Origin: Bordetella parapertussis | Lineage (GTDB): Bacteria > Pseudomonadota > Gammaproteobacteria > Burkholderiales > Burkholderiaceae_A | Direction of reading: 5' to 3' | Length of the DNA: 64,000 nucleotides | Assembly (NCBI GenBank): GCA_945901825.1 | Contig: CAMDMC010000002.1 | Coordinates: forward strand, 1-64,000 | Shown here: in pieces, positions 20,668 through 30,191 of the stretch | How the letters are laid out: each line of letters begins with the position of its first letter | Numbering within the stretch: the first letter of the stretch is position 1 | Position numbers and translations under genes: made by a program | The notes under the pieces: model-generated | Database searches by the model: none | What the model was told of the DNA's origin: nothing | What the model saw: only the letters and a program-made list of their open reading frames with translations

Positions 20668-21416
20668 GCCTGGTTATTTCACTTTTTCGTTCGCTGGTCT
20701 TTGGTGGGTTTCAAACGGCGAGCCTTGTTGTCTGGGCCACACTTTTTATAACGGCAGCACCTCTTTTATCTCAGCGTAATCGCTACAGGCTTGCCATGAA
20801 GTGGCCTGCCATGACAGTGGTTGCTGCACGGTTTCTTTTAGGCATTTCTTGGAAAGTGGAAGGCCTGCAGAACCTGGAGGCAGCGAGAGATCAACGGCTC
20901 ATTGTCTGTGCCAAGCATCAATCGTCCTGGGAGACGCTCTTTCTTCCATCGTTTATGCCGAGCCCGCTTTGCTTTGTCTTCAAACAAGAACTCTTACGCA
21001 TTCCATTTTTTGGCTGGGGCATAGGGCTTCTTGACATGATTCATATTAACCGGCGCGATGGCCGAGATGCCTATCAGAGCATTGCGTCACAGGCGCAGAC
21101 CAAACTCGATCAGGGTCGATGGATTACCTTCTTTCCAGAAGGAACACGCACTCAGCCCGGCGAGCGTCGCCGCTATAAAGCCGGCGCTGCCCGACTTGCC
21201 ATCGATCTCGGTGTACCTGTTCTGCCAATTGCTCTAAACTCGGGGTTGTTATGGCCACGCAATGCTTTCATCAAACGTCCAGGCTGTATCTCGGTGTCAA
21301 TTGGCGAGCCTGTTTTTCCGCAACCCAACGAGACCCCCGAGGCACTCATGTCTCGCATCGAGACCTTCATTGAAAACGAAACCCAACGACTCTCCGAGCC
21401 AACTGTCTCTTCTTGA
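20664..21416 (+). CDS. plsC: 1-acyl-sn-glycerol-3-phosphate acyltransferase
   Basis: 250 aa with a hydrophobic N-terminal segment and the acyltransferase blocks H85QSSWE90 and FPEGTRT (157-163). The catalytic motif reads HX4E, not the textbook HX4D; I recall this Glu as common in beta-proteobacterial homologues, but that was not checked. It makes phosphatidic acid at the inner membrane. The GTG start overlaps the glyS TGA by 4 bp. The phosphatase gene gmhB, often found between glyS and plsC in relatives, is not here. Confidence 0.92.
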   Translation: MSLVISLFRSLVFGGFQTASLVVWATLFITAAPLLSQRNRYRLAMKWPAMTVVAARFLLGISWKVEGLQNLEAARDQRLIVCAKHQSSWETLFLPSFMPSPLCFVFKQELLRIPFFGWGIGLLDMIHINRRDGRDAYQSIASQAQTKLDQGRWITFFPEGTRTQPGERRRYKAGAARLAIDLGVPVLPIALNSGLLWPRNAFIKRPGCISVSIGEPVFPQPNETPEALMSRIETFIENETQRLSEPTVSS

Positions 21417-22269
21417 GTCCGAGGAATCTGGTGTAACACTCGCCAGCCCGAATCCAAAAAGCAGTTCACTTGAGAACGCGCAGACCCATGACAATGCGCG
21501 GGCAGAGCCAAGGCCGTTTGCTGGCCGCTCGCAACGAACCATCGAACTGCGCCGCTCGGGCCCCTTTATGGAGCTCGATGGCCAGAAGATCCCTATTGAG
21601 TTAAGCCGTAGCCGACGACGCACCGTGGGCATGACCATTCTTGAAGGTCGTATTAAGGTCACCGCGCCCAACTGGGTACCCCTTACTGAAATTGCAAATA
21701 TTCTTGACTACAAGTCACGCTGGCTCACCAACCGGCTTAAAGAATGGCAGGTCCGTCAGGCCAATAAGCTTGAACCCGAAGACCGGTGGGCTCACGGAGC
21801 AACGGTTCAGTTTCTTGGTCAGTCCTGTGCTCTTACACTCCAGCCTCATCTTGAGGACGTGCTCTGGGATGCCAAGGCTGCCGCATTGCTCGTGCCCTCG
21901 GCAGGCGACCCCAATCACGAACAAGTGCGCGACCGCGTGCACGGCTTTATGCAGGCACAGGCCAAAGATATCTTGAAAGAGCGGCTGGATGCGCTGTCTG
22001 AAAAGTCAGGGCGCGGCTACAGCCGGTTTTCCATTACCCATGCCCGCACCCGTTGGGGAAGCTGCACCCAGGACGGTCATATTCGTCTGAACTGGCGGCT
22101 TATTCAGTTTAGCCTTGCAGTCATTGACTACGTTGTTGCCCACGAGCTTGCCCACCTCAAGGCCATGGACCACAGCCGGTCGTTTTGGGACGAGGTCGCC
22201 ACCATACTGCCCAACTACAAGGCCGGTCAGCAGGGGCTTAAAGGGGTGACGTTTGAGTCGGTAAGCTGA
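21370..22269 (+). CDS. YgjP-like metal-dependent hydrolase (DUF45)
   Basis: About 299 aa if started at the TTG at 21370, which gives KTKPNDSPSQLSLLE, an N-terminus like other QLSLF-type homologues; the only ATG near the domain (21568) would cut the leader. The core domain is clear: RSRRRTVGMTI, FSITHARTRWGSCTQDGHIRLNWRL and the zinc motif HELAH followed by MDHSRSFW. YgjP/M48-like proteins are proposed zinc peptidases; the substrate is unknown. It overlaps plsC at the 5' end and the convergent rsmA gene by 43 bp at the 3' end. Confidence 0.8.
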   Translation: MKTKPNDSPSQLSLLESEESGVTLASPNPKSSSLENAQTHDNARAEPRPFAGRSQRTIELRRSGPFMELDGQKIPIELSRSRRRTVGMTILEGRIKVTAPNWVPLTEIANILDYKSRWLTNRLKEWQVRQANKLEPEDRWAHGATVQFLGQSCALTLQPHLEDVLWDAKAAALLVPSAGDPNHEQVRDRVHGFMQAQAKDILKERLDALSEKSGRGYSRFSITHARTRWGSCTQDGHIRLNWRLIQFSLAVIDYVVAHELAHLKAMDHSRSFWDEVATILPNYKAGQQGLKGVTFESVS

Positions 22270-23030
22270 TTGGCAAGGCCTGCGTACTGAATCACACTTA
22301 GTTCTTCCGGCCTCTGCCGAGCATCCACGCCAAGGGCTGCGAGGTCAAGCCGATCAAGGTATACGGCCAATGTATTTCGAATCATCTTGCGCCGAGATGA
22401 AAAGGCCTGAGTCACAAGACGTCCAAATACCTGCCAGTCTTTTATAAGCAGGTTCGCGGCGGGCAATGGCTGCATACGCACCACAGCCGACTGCACCTTG
22501 GGAACCGGCCAGAACGACTCGGGCGGAACATGCAGGCACTTCTCCATGGTGTATTTCGCCTGAAGCATGACCGAGAGGCGCCCATAGGTTTTTGATCCCG
22601 GGGCTGCAACCATGCGGTCTACCACCTCTTCTTGCAGCATGAAGGTCTGATCTTCTATGGCATGGCTGTAGGCAAGAAGATGAAACAAAACCGGCGAGGA
22701 GATGTTGTAGGGCAGATTACCCACCACACGAAGCGTCGAGGCCTGCAGGTCATCAGCAAGCGAATTGAAGTTAACGGTTAAGACATCCTGGGCAATCAGC
22801 TGAAGCCCCTTGGGCTCTAGGCGTTGACGCAAAACCGGCAGCAGGTCTTCATCAATTTCAATGGCTGCAAGACGGCCCGCCTGCTCAAGCAACAACCCTG
22901 TCAGGGCCCCCTGACCAGGCCCAATTTCAACAAGCGTCTGGCCTGGAGTTGGGTTAATGCAGCGAACAATGGCACGAACAATCCCCTGGTCACGCAGAAA
23001 GTTTTGACCAAACTGGCGCTTGGCTTTCAC
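22227..23030 (-). CDS. rsmA: 16S rRNA dimethyladenosine transferase (KsgA)
   Basis: 267 aa, GTG start. It opens KAKRQFGQNFLRD and has the SAM-binding motif VEIGPGQGALT and catalytic NLPYNISSP; it dimethylates A1518 and A1519 of 16S rRNA. It lies 12 bp after surA in the order lptD-surA-rsmA. The usual intermediate pdxA is missing between surA and rsmA. Its 3' end overlaps the ygjP-like gene on the other strand by 43 bp. Confidence 0.96.
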   Translation of the reverse strand: MKAKRQFGQNFLRDQGIVRAIVRCINPTPGQTLVEIGPGQGALTGLLLEQAGRLAAIEIDEDLLPVLRQRLEPKGLQLIAQDVLTVNFNSLADDLQASTLRVVGNLPYNISSPVLFHLLAYSHAIEDQTFMLQEEVVDRMVAAPGSKTYGRLSVMLQAKYTMEKCLHVPPESFWPVPKVQSAVVRMQPLPAANLLIKDWQVFGRLVTQAFSSRRKMIRNTLAVYLDRLDLAALGVDARQRPEELSVIQYAGLANQLTDSNVTPLSPC

Positions 23031-23042
23031 GGCCGTAGAGCC

Positions 23043-24458
23043 CTAGGGCTTGATCTCCACATAGCTATTGGCACGCACCTCGCGCATCCAGTCATTCACC
23101 GCCTCCGACAACTTGCGATCCCGCAAGGCAAGCCGGGCTGCCAGCCGAAAACGTTCCTCGGAGAGTGGCTCGCGCTTTCGCTCAAGAAGCTCAATAAGAT
23201 GCAGCCCAAACATGGTCCGCACAGGCGGGCTTATTTCACCAGGCCGAAGCTGAGCCAATGCCCGCTCAAACTCGGGTACCAGGTCGCCAGGGTAGGCCCA
23301 GTCGAGCTCACCGCCCTTGGGAGCAGAACCCGGGTCCTGCGAAACAGCGCGCGCCAGTCGCTCAAAGGGCTCCCCAAGCTTAAGCCGATCGCGCAGATCG
23401 GCAAGCCTGCGTGCGGCCTGTTCTTCGGAGGTATTGGCATCCACCCGAATAAGAATATGACGCGCCCGATAGACATCAACAAGCTCACCACCAATTGCAA
23501 CCCGTCGGTCGTCAACGCGCAGAAGATGCAGGCCATTGCCACTGCGCAAGGGCGTCGTTAATTCGCCTGCCTGGAGGTCTTTAACTGCCTGAAAGAAAAG
23601 CGATGGCATACGTTCCGAAGACCGCCAGCCCAGGGCGCCGCCCTGGGCTGCCTCAGGCGACTTGGAGTGTTGTCGCGCAAGCTCTGCAAAAGAGGCCTCT
23701 GACTTACGAACAGCCTCTGCCCAAGCCTTTATACGCTGAGTTGCCTCTTGAACCTCCTGCTCGGAGGCGTCTGACCGAAGAGGGATAAGAATTTGCGAGA
23801 TCTGCCACTCCTCGACCTTTTTAATGCTTTGGCTCTGCGACTCAAGAAAGGCATCGATTTCGGAGTCGGATATTCGAAGACGGTTTTCCACATCGCGTTC
23901 ACGCAGCCTTGAAATGGTGATTTCATCGCGAATGTCCTCGCGGAAGGTTTCAAAACTGACGCCTTCTGTTCTTAGCTGGTCCCGAAGGGCTGAGACGGTT
24001 AGGCCATTGGATTCAGCAAGCCTCACAATTGCGCGATCAAGGCTTTGGTTATCAACCTGCAGGCCTGCCTCAAGTGCTCGCTGAAGCAAGGCAAGGTCGG
24101 TGGTCATACGGTCGAGCACCTGATCACGCAAGACCTGCTCGGGAGGAAGGGCCTGACCCGGGCGGGCAAGGTTACGCCGCACCTGGTCGAGCCGGCGGCG
24201 CAGTTCGCTCTCGACAATGACATCGTTATTGACCACCGCCACGACTCGATCAAGCAGTATGGGCGCGCGGGCCTGTCCTAAAGGTTGCGCTAATGACGGT
24301 GAGTTATTTGAACTGCCCTGCGACAGACTCGACTGAGCAGCTGCCGGCATGGGCTGAGCCCAGATAAAGGCCGAGGCGATGCCCACACAAAAAAGATGCG
24401 TAACAGCCGAGCCGTGGGGTCGCTCCCCTTTTTGACTAACTGGTCTTTGCAATGCCAT
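23043..24458 (-). CDS. surA: periplasmic peptidyl-prolyl isomerase/chaperone SurA
   Basis: 471 aa. A signal peptide precedes a SurA N-domain (LLDRVVAVVNNDVIVESELRRRLDQV) and two parvulin rotamase domains (first about EEWQISQILIPL to RVDDRRV; second RARHILIRVD to HLIELLERK). It escorts outer-membrane proteins, including LptD encoded just upstream, through the periplasm. The start ATG is preceded by AAAGGTAGGA. It is longer than E. coli SurA (428 aa) because of the extended Ser-rich stretch after the signal peptide. Confidence 0.95.
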   Translation of the reverse strand: MALQRPVSQKGERPHGSAVTHLFCVGIASAFIWAQPMPAAAQSSLSQGSSNNSPSLAQPLGQARAPILLDRVVAVVNNDVIVESELRRRLDQVRRNLARPGQALPPEQVLRDQVLDRMTTDLALLQRALEAGLQVDNQSLDRAIVRLAESNGLTVSALRDQLRTEGVSFETFREDIRDEITISRLRERDVENRLRISDSEIDAFLESQSQSIKKVEEWQISQILIPLRSDASEQEVQEATQRIKAWAEAVRKSEASFAELARQHSKSPEAAQGGALGWRSSERMPSLFFQAVKDLQAGELTTPLRSGNGLHLLRVDDRRVAIGGELVDVYRARHILIRVDANTSEEQAARRLADLRDRLKLGEPFERLARAVSQDPGSAPKGGELDWAYPGDLVPEFERALAQLRPGEISPPVRTMFGLHLIELLERKREPLSEERFRLAARLALRDRKLSEAVNDWMREVRANSYVEIKP

Positions 24459-24495
24459 TCCTACCTTTCTTACTCTGTGCCCTCAGGCCCACGGG

Positions 24496-26985
24496 CTACT
24501 GGAAGTTCTCAAACCTTGCAGGGCCAGGCGCCAACTGGTTCACCATGCGGTAGCTTGGAATACTACGACGTAAAACCTGCAGGGGATCTGTACCCACCCT
24601 CGCAATGCCATTAAGTTCAATCTGCAAGAATACCGCTGTATTGGTCTCCTGCGCTGCTGTAGCGAACTGCTGCAAAACCATGCGCCCAACCCAACAGCCG
24701 CCATCGTATTCAAACCCTGCAATGGCCTCGACCAGTCCAGCATCGACCTGAAGATCATTTTCTTTGTGCGCAAGTGAATAACTGTACCTGCCGACGGCAT
24801 ACCAATTCTTTGCGACAGGCGCCTGAACGGCAAGGTCCACAACGTTTACGGCATCCCGAGCGAATCGATAGGAGGCGAAGGCGGAATAGCCAGGCCGTGG
24901 GTCGTACCGAGCTGTTACGGCGCCCCCCTGCCAGCGGCGCTGGCGCGCGGTGTACTGCCCGACCGCGTCAAACCGCCAATGCTCAAAGCCTGCAAAACCC
25001 CCTTCCGCAAAAAGATCACTCTCCATGTCTTCACGAGGCGTCTGTCCTGGCAGAACGACCCGTTGGGGTGAAAAGTAGAAACGTTGTGCAACCGATCCGC
25101 GAAGTTGTTCCTGGCCCGTCTTGGCATTCAGCAACCTTGCGGTGAGTGCCGTTGTGAGATGGTCCTGGTCGGCCACCCGGTCATGACCTGTAAACACGCG
25201 GTCTGAGAGGATCTGGGCAAAGCTCACGGTTGGCTGAGCAGAGTCAAAAACAGGCAGTTCAGATTGACCTTTAGAGGGGGAATAGACATACAAAACGCGA
25301 GGCTCAAGGGTGGCAACCGTGTCATCAGAGCCGTTAAGGCTTAAGGGCCGATCGAGTACCGTGGATGCGTCGAGACTAAGCGTCGGAATAAATCGAGAGT
25401 AGGACTCTGTCTGCGTGCCGACGTTTGACTGAAACACCCCAAGCGCGGGGCTGGTGACCCCCTGATAAAAACGATCTGAAGTCTTCTGTGCATCGCCGTC
25501 GCGACGATGGGCGTAATGGGTTGCATGCATACGTAACCGAGGTACAAGATCGACCACGCCAATCGTCGCGGGCAGTTCAGCGGCGAGTTGTGCAACAAAA
25601 CGCTCGCCGGTAGCCAACGTCGGATGATCAAAGGCTGTTGCCTCAAAATTAAGTTGCCAGTTCATACGGGAAGCCAGTCCACCAAGGAAAGGGGGGCTCA
25701 TGATGCGACTTCCCGAGCGGTCCGCCATAAACCTCGGCAGCCAAGAATACGGTGCCAAGATTGGAAGATCAGAGTCTTGCAGCACCTGAAACTCCTGCGC
25801 CTGAGCACGTAAACGCCATTCATCAAACTTTGTCTGAAGCCCTAGGGTGACCGGAAGCACGCGTCGGGAAGAACCAAGCAGTGACCCGCCAAAATCTTCA
25901 AAGTAGTTGTCGTCAGACACCCTCGCACCGTTGAGCTCCAACCAGACATCGGACCCAAACTCTTTGGCCAGCTGAAGTTCGAATCGATGCCGATCTTGAT
26001 CACGCACGTTGTCGCTCGGCAAGAAATCAAGGTCGATCACGCCCGCTGCATCCTCTTCCAAAAATCGCGCCTCAACACCCAGCATGACCCCCCGACGTTG
26101 AATCAATCGCGGACTTAAGGTCATATCTCGGTTGGGCGCGATGTTCCAGTAATAGGGAACTTCAAGCTCCAGTCCAAGGTTGGAGGTGACTCTGTAAAGA
26201 GGCGGCAGGACGCCCGACTTTCGTTGCCCCCCTATAGAAAACGAGAGGTTGCCCAAGGGCAGCAAAGGGGTATCTCCCCAATAAAGCTGGCTACCTTGGC
26301 TGCTTGCCATTTCACGAATCTGGTCCACGGCCAAGGTCTTGCTCTCAAGCCGCCAGGCAGGGCGATCCACCGGGCAGGTGGTAAAGCTGGCATTGGACAA
26401 GACAACCTCACCGGGCTGAATAAAGTCGATGCGCTCGGCCTGCCCTGTTGCATTAAGACTGCTGAACTCGTAGCTCACATTACGAAACCAGCCCTGCTGA
26501 GTCCCCAGATCAAGAGTGAGTTCGGGCCCTTTGTACAACTCGCCCTCGCGAAAGAGCGTCACCTCCCCCCGAGCGATAAGCCGATTCGGAACCATGTCCA
26601 TGGTGAGCTGATTGGCCTTGAGCGAAAACCCAAGCTGTCGAAGGGCCGCCCCACCCTCCATACGGATTTGGTCTTGAAACTGGCCATCAAGGGCCTGGCC
26701 AAACAAATAGGATGGACTCTGAACGCTCGAGGGCTGTAGATTAAGCCGTGGGTCCAATCGAAGCGGCAGAAAACCAAGGTAACCACCCTCGGAGAGACCC
26801 ACGCGAGTGCCTTGAAAGAAAGGGAGATGGGCTGACGCTGAACCCGCGGAGTCTTGAAGGCGAACACGGGCCGGTTCGAATGACGAGAGTGTTGCGCCTA
26901 GCCTGCATTCGGCAGCCCAGGCAAGGCTGCCGAAAAGAAAAACAGGGGAAAAGGCAATAAGAGGCCACAACGGCTTGATAGGCAT
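24496..26985 (-). CDS. lptD: LPS-assembly outer-membrane protein LptD
   Basis: 829 aa with a signal peptide (ending SLAWA-AE), a periplasmic OstA-like domain (about residues 110-220, with the strand GEVTLFREGELYKGPELTLDL) and a large C-terminal beta-barrel. Cysteines expected for the inter-domain disulfides are present near the N-terminus and in the last 70 residues. It inserts LPS into the outer leaflet with LptE. It is first of lptD-surA-rsmA, diverges from amgK with only 17 bp between start codons, has no ribosome-binding site, and has a TATAAT five bases before its ATG. Confidence 0.95.
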   Translation of the reverse strand: MPIKPLWPLIAFSPVFLFGSLAWAAECRLGATLSSFEPARVRLQDSAGSASAHLPFFQGTRVGLSEGGYLGFLPLRLDPRLNLQPSSVQSPSYLFGQALDGQFQDQIRMEGGAALRQLGFSLKANQLTMDMVPNRLIARGEVTLFREGELYKGPELTLDLGTQQGWFRNVSYEFSSLNATGQAERIDFIQPGEVVLSNASFTTCPVDRPAWRLESKTLAVDQIREMASSQGSQLYWGDTPLLPLGNLSFSIGGQRKSGVLPPLYRVTSNLGLELEVPYYWNIAPNRDMTLSPRLIQRRGVMLGVEARFLEEDAAGVIDLDFLPSDNVRDQDRHRFELQLAKEFGSDVWLELNGARVSDDNYFEDFGGSLLGSSRRVLPVTLGLQTKFDEWRLRAQAQEFQVLQDSDLPILAPYSWLPRFMADRSGSRIMSPPFLGGLASRMNWQLNFEATAFDHPTLATGERFVAQLAAELPATIGVVDLVPRLRMHATHYAHRRDGDAQKTSDRFYQGVTSPALGVFQSNVGTQTESYSRFIPTLSLDASTVLDRPLSLNGSDDTVATLEPRVLYVYSPSKGQSELPVFDSAQPTVSFAQILSDRVFTGHDRVADQDHLTTALTARLLNAKTGQEQLRGSVAQRFYFSPQRVVLPGQTPREDMESDLFAEGGFAGFEHWRFDAVGQYTARQRRWQGGAVTARYDPRPGYSAFASYRFARDAVNVVDLAVQAPVAKNWYAVGRYSYSLAHKENDLQVDAGLVEAIAGFEYDGGCWVGRMVLQQFATAAQETNTAVFLQIELNGIARVGTDPLQVLRRSIPSYRMVNQLAPGPARFENFQ

Positions 26986-26990
26986 AAATT

Positions 26991-26996
26991 ATTATA
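26991..26996 (-). promoter_or_regulatory. candidate -10 box of lptD, implying a leaderless mRNA
   Basis: A perfect TATAAT on the minus strand ends five bases before the lptD ATG; a transcript from it would begin at or next to the A of ATG. The matching -35 (AGGTCA, 17-bp spacer) is weak. The box sits inside the 17-bp gap, beside the amgK ribosome-binding site on the other strand. Confidence 0.45.
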
Positions 26997-27002
26997 AGGA
27001 CC

Positions 27003-28058
27003 ATGACCCTTTCTGACCTAAGGCGAGAAGCCGCCCAACGCTGGCTTCAAAGCCTGCCTCTTGCCCAGCCTGAAACACTGGCCCCTGCCTCGGCCGACGC
27101 CTCCTTTCGGCGATATTTTCGAGTTCGGTACGGCACGAGTGGTGGCACCGCCATTCTCATGGACTCCCCGCCCGACCGAGAGCCGCTCGAATCCTTCCTA
27201 AGGGTTCAGGGTCTTCTCCTCGAAGCGGGCCTGCGGGCCCCGAAAACACTTGCCGAGCAGGCCCAAGACGGTTTTCTACTTCTCGAGGACTTCGGGCAGA
27301 CGACGCTGCTGCAGGCTTTAGAAAATACAAGCTTCGCCGCCGAGCCGGCCAACGCCCTCTACCAGGCTGCCCAGAGGGCTCTGATTGAACTGCAGGCCTG
27401 GAGCCTTAAAGCCGGTCGTGCCGCCATTGGCGTACTGCCCGCCTACGATGCCCAACGTCTGCGCGATGAGATGCAGCTCTTTCCCACCTGGTACCTTGAG
27501 AAGCACCTGCAACTCTGCCTTAGCGATGCCGAGAAGGCCATGCTCGAGCGCACCGAGGCGCTTCTTGTAGAAAGGGCCTTGGCCCAGCCTACGGTTCTTG
27601 TCCATCGCGACTACCACAGCCGCAACCTCATGGTGGATGCCGATCGCCCCGGGGAGGTACCAGGAATTCTTGACTTCCAGGACGCGGTGATAGGACCCAT
27701 CACTTACGACCTGGTCAGCCTGCTTCGCGATGCCTATGTTCAATGGCCCGAGGCCACCCAGATGGACTGGGCGATTTGCTACTGGCAAGATGCGCGCGCA
27801 GCGGGCCTACCCTTGGCTGAAGACTTCGCAGACTTCTACCGAGACTTTGAGTACATGGGCCTGCAACGCCACCTCAAGGTCTTGGGGATTTTTGCCCGAC
27901 TCTCAATTCGAGACGGCAAAGACGGCTACCTGAAGGATATTCCGAAGGTTCTTAAAGATGCGCAGCAGGTCGCCAACCGTTACCTTGAGCTCGCACCCTT
28001 GGCAAGGCTCTTGCGGCGAGCCGAAGGCATGGTGAGCCACGCCGTGTACAGCTTCTAG
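27003..28058 (+). CDS. amgK: MurNAc/GlcNAc anomeric kinase (aminoglycoside phosphotransferase fold)
   Basis: 351 aa. The kinase landmarks are VHRDYHSRNLMV (catalytic Asp in HRDYHSRN) and GILDFQDAVIGPITYDL (metal-binding Asp of the DFQD motif). Coupled to the nucleotidyltransferase that follows, it forms the AmgK-MurU shunt that recycles cell-wall MurNAc to UDP-MurNAc, bypassing MurA and hence fosfomycin, as described in Pseudomonas. A good ribosome-binding site (ATAAGGACC) precedes the ATG. Confidence 0.92.
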   Translation: MTLSDLRREAAQRWLQSLPLAQPETLAPASADASFRRYFRVRYGTSGGTAILMDSPPDREPLESFLRVQGLLLEAGLRAPKTLAEQAQDGFLLLEDFGQTTLLQALENTSFAAEPANALYQAAQRALIELQAWSLKAGRAAIGVLPAYDAQRLRDEMQLFPTWYLEKHLQLCLSDAEKAMLERTEALLVERALAQPTVLVHRDYHSRNLMVDADRPGEVPGILDFQDAVIGPITYDLVSLLRDAYVQWPEATQMDWAICYWQDARAAGLPLAEDFADFYRDFEYMGLQRHLKVLGIFARLSIRDGKDGYLKDIPKVLKDAQQVANRYLELAPLARLLRRAEGMVSHAVYSF

Positions 28059-28060
28059 TG

Positions 28061-28783
28061 ATGCAGGCCATGATTCTTTCTGCGGGTCGAGGCGAAAGGC
28101 TTCGACCCCTGACAGACCACTGCCCCAAGCCCCTTGTGCCTGTGCATGGAAGGCCTTTGATTGAATGGCATCTGCTGCGGCTTTCTGCGCAAGGCTTTCA
28201 ACAGGTTGTTATTAACACTGCCCACCTGGGCCAGATGATCGAGCAAGCGCTTGGCGATGGCAGTCGCTTTGGACTTGGTATTCGCTACAGCCGGGAACCC
28301 GAGGGCGCCCTAGAAACGGCGGGAGGCATTGCAACCGCCCGACCCTGGGCCGACCTTGACACACCCTTTCTTGTTATTAATGGCGATGTCTTATGCGACT
28401 GGCCATTTCAAACGGCCGAAACCCTTACCCATGTCTTTAGAAATTCAGACCAGCCCGCCGATGCCCTGCTCATTATGGTGAAGAATCCACAACACCATCC
28501 CGAGGGTGACTTTGTGTTGGATGAAGACCAGCAGCTTCGAAGAAAGTTGGGTGGAGCCACAGCCCTTACCTATTCCGGCATTGGCCTTTTTCATCCGCGC
28601 CTTTTTTCAAACCTGGCCCACGGCCAGCGGCAGGCCCTTGGGCCCATGCTTCAAAAGGCGGCCGACGCGGGTCGGCTCCAGGGCAGGCGTCATAATGGCC
28701 TTTGGGTTGATGTAGGAACCCCTGAGCGGCTTGAATGGCTCAACAGCCAGAAAGATCTACCATCGCGTCTATGGCCAGTCTAA
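28061..28783 (+). CDS. murU: MurNAc-1-phosphate uridylyltransferase
   Basis: 240 aa with the NTP-transferase signature MILSAGRGERLRPLTDHCPKP and the substrate-region NGDVLCDWPF. It converts MurNAc-1-P, made by the AmgK enzyme upstream, to UDP-MurNAc. The start ATG falls 2 bp after the amgK stop; a GTG three bases earlier overlaps that stop and is possible. The C-terminal WVDVGTPERLEWLNS is the usual family ending. Confidence 0.92.
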   Translation: MQAMILSAGRGERLRPLTDHCPKPLVPVHGRPLIEWHLLRLSAQGFQQVVINTAHLGQMIEQALGDGSRFGLGIRYSREPEGALETAGGIATARPWADLDTPFLVINGDVLCDWPFQTAETLTHVFRNSDQPADALLIMVKNPQHHPEGDFVLDEDQQLRRKLGGATALTYSGIGLFHPRLFSNLAHGQRQALGPMLQKAADAGRLQGRRHNGLWVDVGTPERLEWLNSQKDLPSRLWPV

Positions 28784-30183
28784 ATACCCAATCAGTCGCA
28801 TCAGACCAGACACTCTTTGTCGAGCAGTTGCCAAGCCACCTAAGGCCAGAGCCTGTTGTCGGCCCCGTTCATGGCGAGGCCCACCGGCAGAGGCGCCAGT
28901 CACTGGCTCGGGCCGTGGCCACACGATCCAATGGGCGACCAGCCATTGTTCTTGCCTTCAGTGGCAAGGAAATTCTTCGCAACCGCGACAACCCGTATGC
29001 CTTTCGCTTTAACAGCGACTTCTTCTACCTCACGGGCTTTCCAGAGCCCGATGCCTGGCTGGTGATGCGAATTGACGCCCACGGCGAGATGACCGATCGG
29101 CTCTACTGCCTGCCTCGCGATCCCGAGCGAGAGATCTGGGACGGCGTGCGCACGGGGCCCGAGCAGGCCGCCGAACGTTATCTTTTTGATGAGTCTCTGT
29201 CACTTGCCGAGATCGACAACGATCTGCCCGCGTTGCTTATCGATCAGCCAACCCTGGTCGCACCCTGGGCCGAATCGCAGGCCATTGAGTCTCGCCTGTC
29301 AGGCTGGCTGCAGCAATGTCGCTCCAAGGCCAGGGCGGGAAAAAAAGCGCCCAGTGAGCTTCTGTCGCTAGGAGACCTGGTTGCCCAACAGCGTCTGTTC
29401 AAAGACCAGGCAGAAATTATGACCATGCGGCAGGCGGCAGCCATTTCCGCCAAAGCCCATTGCCTGGCCATGCAGACCACACGCCCCGGGCTTGCCGAGT
29501 ACAACATTGAGGCGGTATTGCTTCAGGCTTTTCGAGGCCAAGGGGCGGAGTCGGTGGCCTATGGGTCCATTGTGGCCGGTGGGCCGCACAGCTGCATTCT
29601 TCATCACCGTGCAGGCCATCGTGTAATGCGTGAAGGCGAGATGCTTCTAATTGATGCAGGCTGCGAGCTTCACGGCTATGCCAGCGACATTACCCGCAGC
29701 TTTCCAGTGTCGGGACGTTTCAGCCCCGAACAAAAGGCTGTTTACGAGGTGGTGCTGGCAGCGCAAGAGGCAGCGAAGGCGGCCACCGTTGCAGGGGCTG
29801 CCTTCACTGCACCGCACGAGGCTGCGGTACGTGTGCTCTGCGAAGGCCTTATTCACCTGCGGCTGATCGCATCAACAACCGTCGAGCAGGCCATTGAGAC
29901 CGAGGCCTACAAAACCTATTACATGCATCGCACAGGCCATTGGCTTGGCATGGATGTGCACGACGTGGGCGATTATTGCGAACCCCTTGCACCCGGCATG
30001 GTGCTTACGCTTGAGCCCGGTCTTTACCTTCGGCCCTCGCCAAGTCTGCCCGAAGCCTTTTGGAATATAGGCATTCGCATTGAAGACGATGCCCTTGTAA
30101 CCGAGCAGGGCTGCGAACTCATCACACGTGGGGTTCCGGTCGACCCGCAGGCAATTGAGGACCTGATGGCGGGTCGGGCCTAG
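28771..30183 (+). CDS. pepP: Xaa-Pro aminopeptidase (M24B)
   Basis: 470 aa from the ATG giving ASLNTQSVASD; an ATG 12 codons earlier, within murU, is also possible. The AMP_N domain (FYLTGFPEPDAWLVM) precedes a pita-bread metallopeptidase domain with dinuclear metal ligands visible in DAGCELHGYASDITRSFP, HRTGHWLGMDVHDVG, LTLEPGLY and GIRIEDD. It releases N-terminal residues before proline. The start overlaps the murU stop. The ubiH gene that often follows pepP is absent; dusB follows directly. Confidence 0.94.
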   Translation: MASLNTQSVASDQTLFVEQLPSHLRPEPVVGPVHGEAHRQRRQSLARAVATRSNGRPAIVLAFSGKEILRNRDNPYAFRFNSDFFYLTGFPEPDAWLVMRIDAHGEMTDRLYCLPRDPEREIWDGVRTGPEQAAERYLFDESLSLAEIDNDLPALLIDQPTLVAPWAESQAIESRLSGWLQQCRSKARAGKKAPSELLSLGDLVAQQRLFKDQAEIMTMRQAAAISAKAHCLAMQTTRPGLAEYNIEAVLLQAFRGQGAESVAYGSIVAGGPHSCILHHRAGHRVMREGEMLLIDAGCELHGYASDITRSFPVSGRFSPEQKAVYEVVLAAQEAAKAATVAGAAFTAPHEAAVRVLCEGLIHLRLIASTTVEQAIETEAYKTYYMHRTGHWLGMDVHDVGDYCEPLAPGMVLTLEPGLYLRPSPSLPEAFWNIGIRIEDDALVTEQGCELITRGVPVDPQAIEDLMAGRA

Positions 30184-30191
30184 GTCTCACC

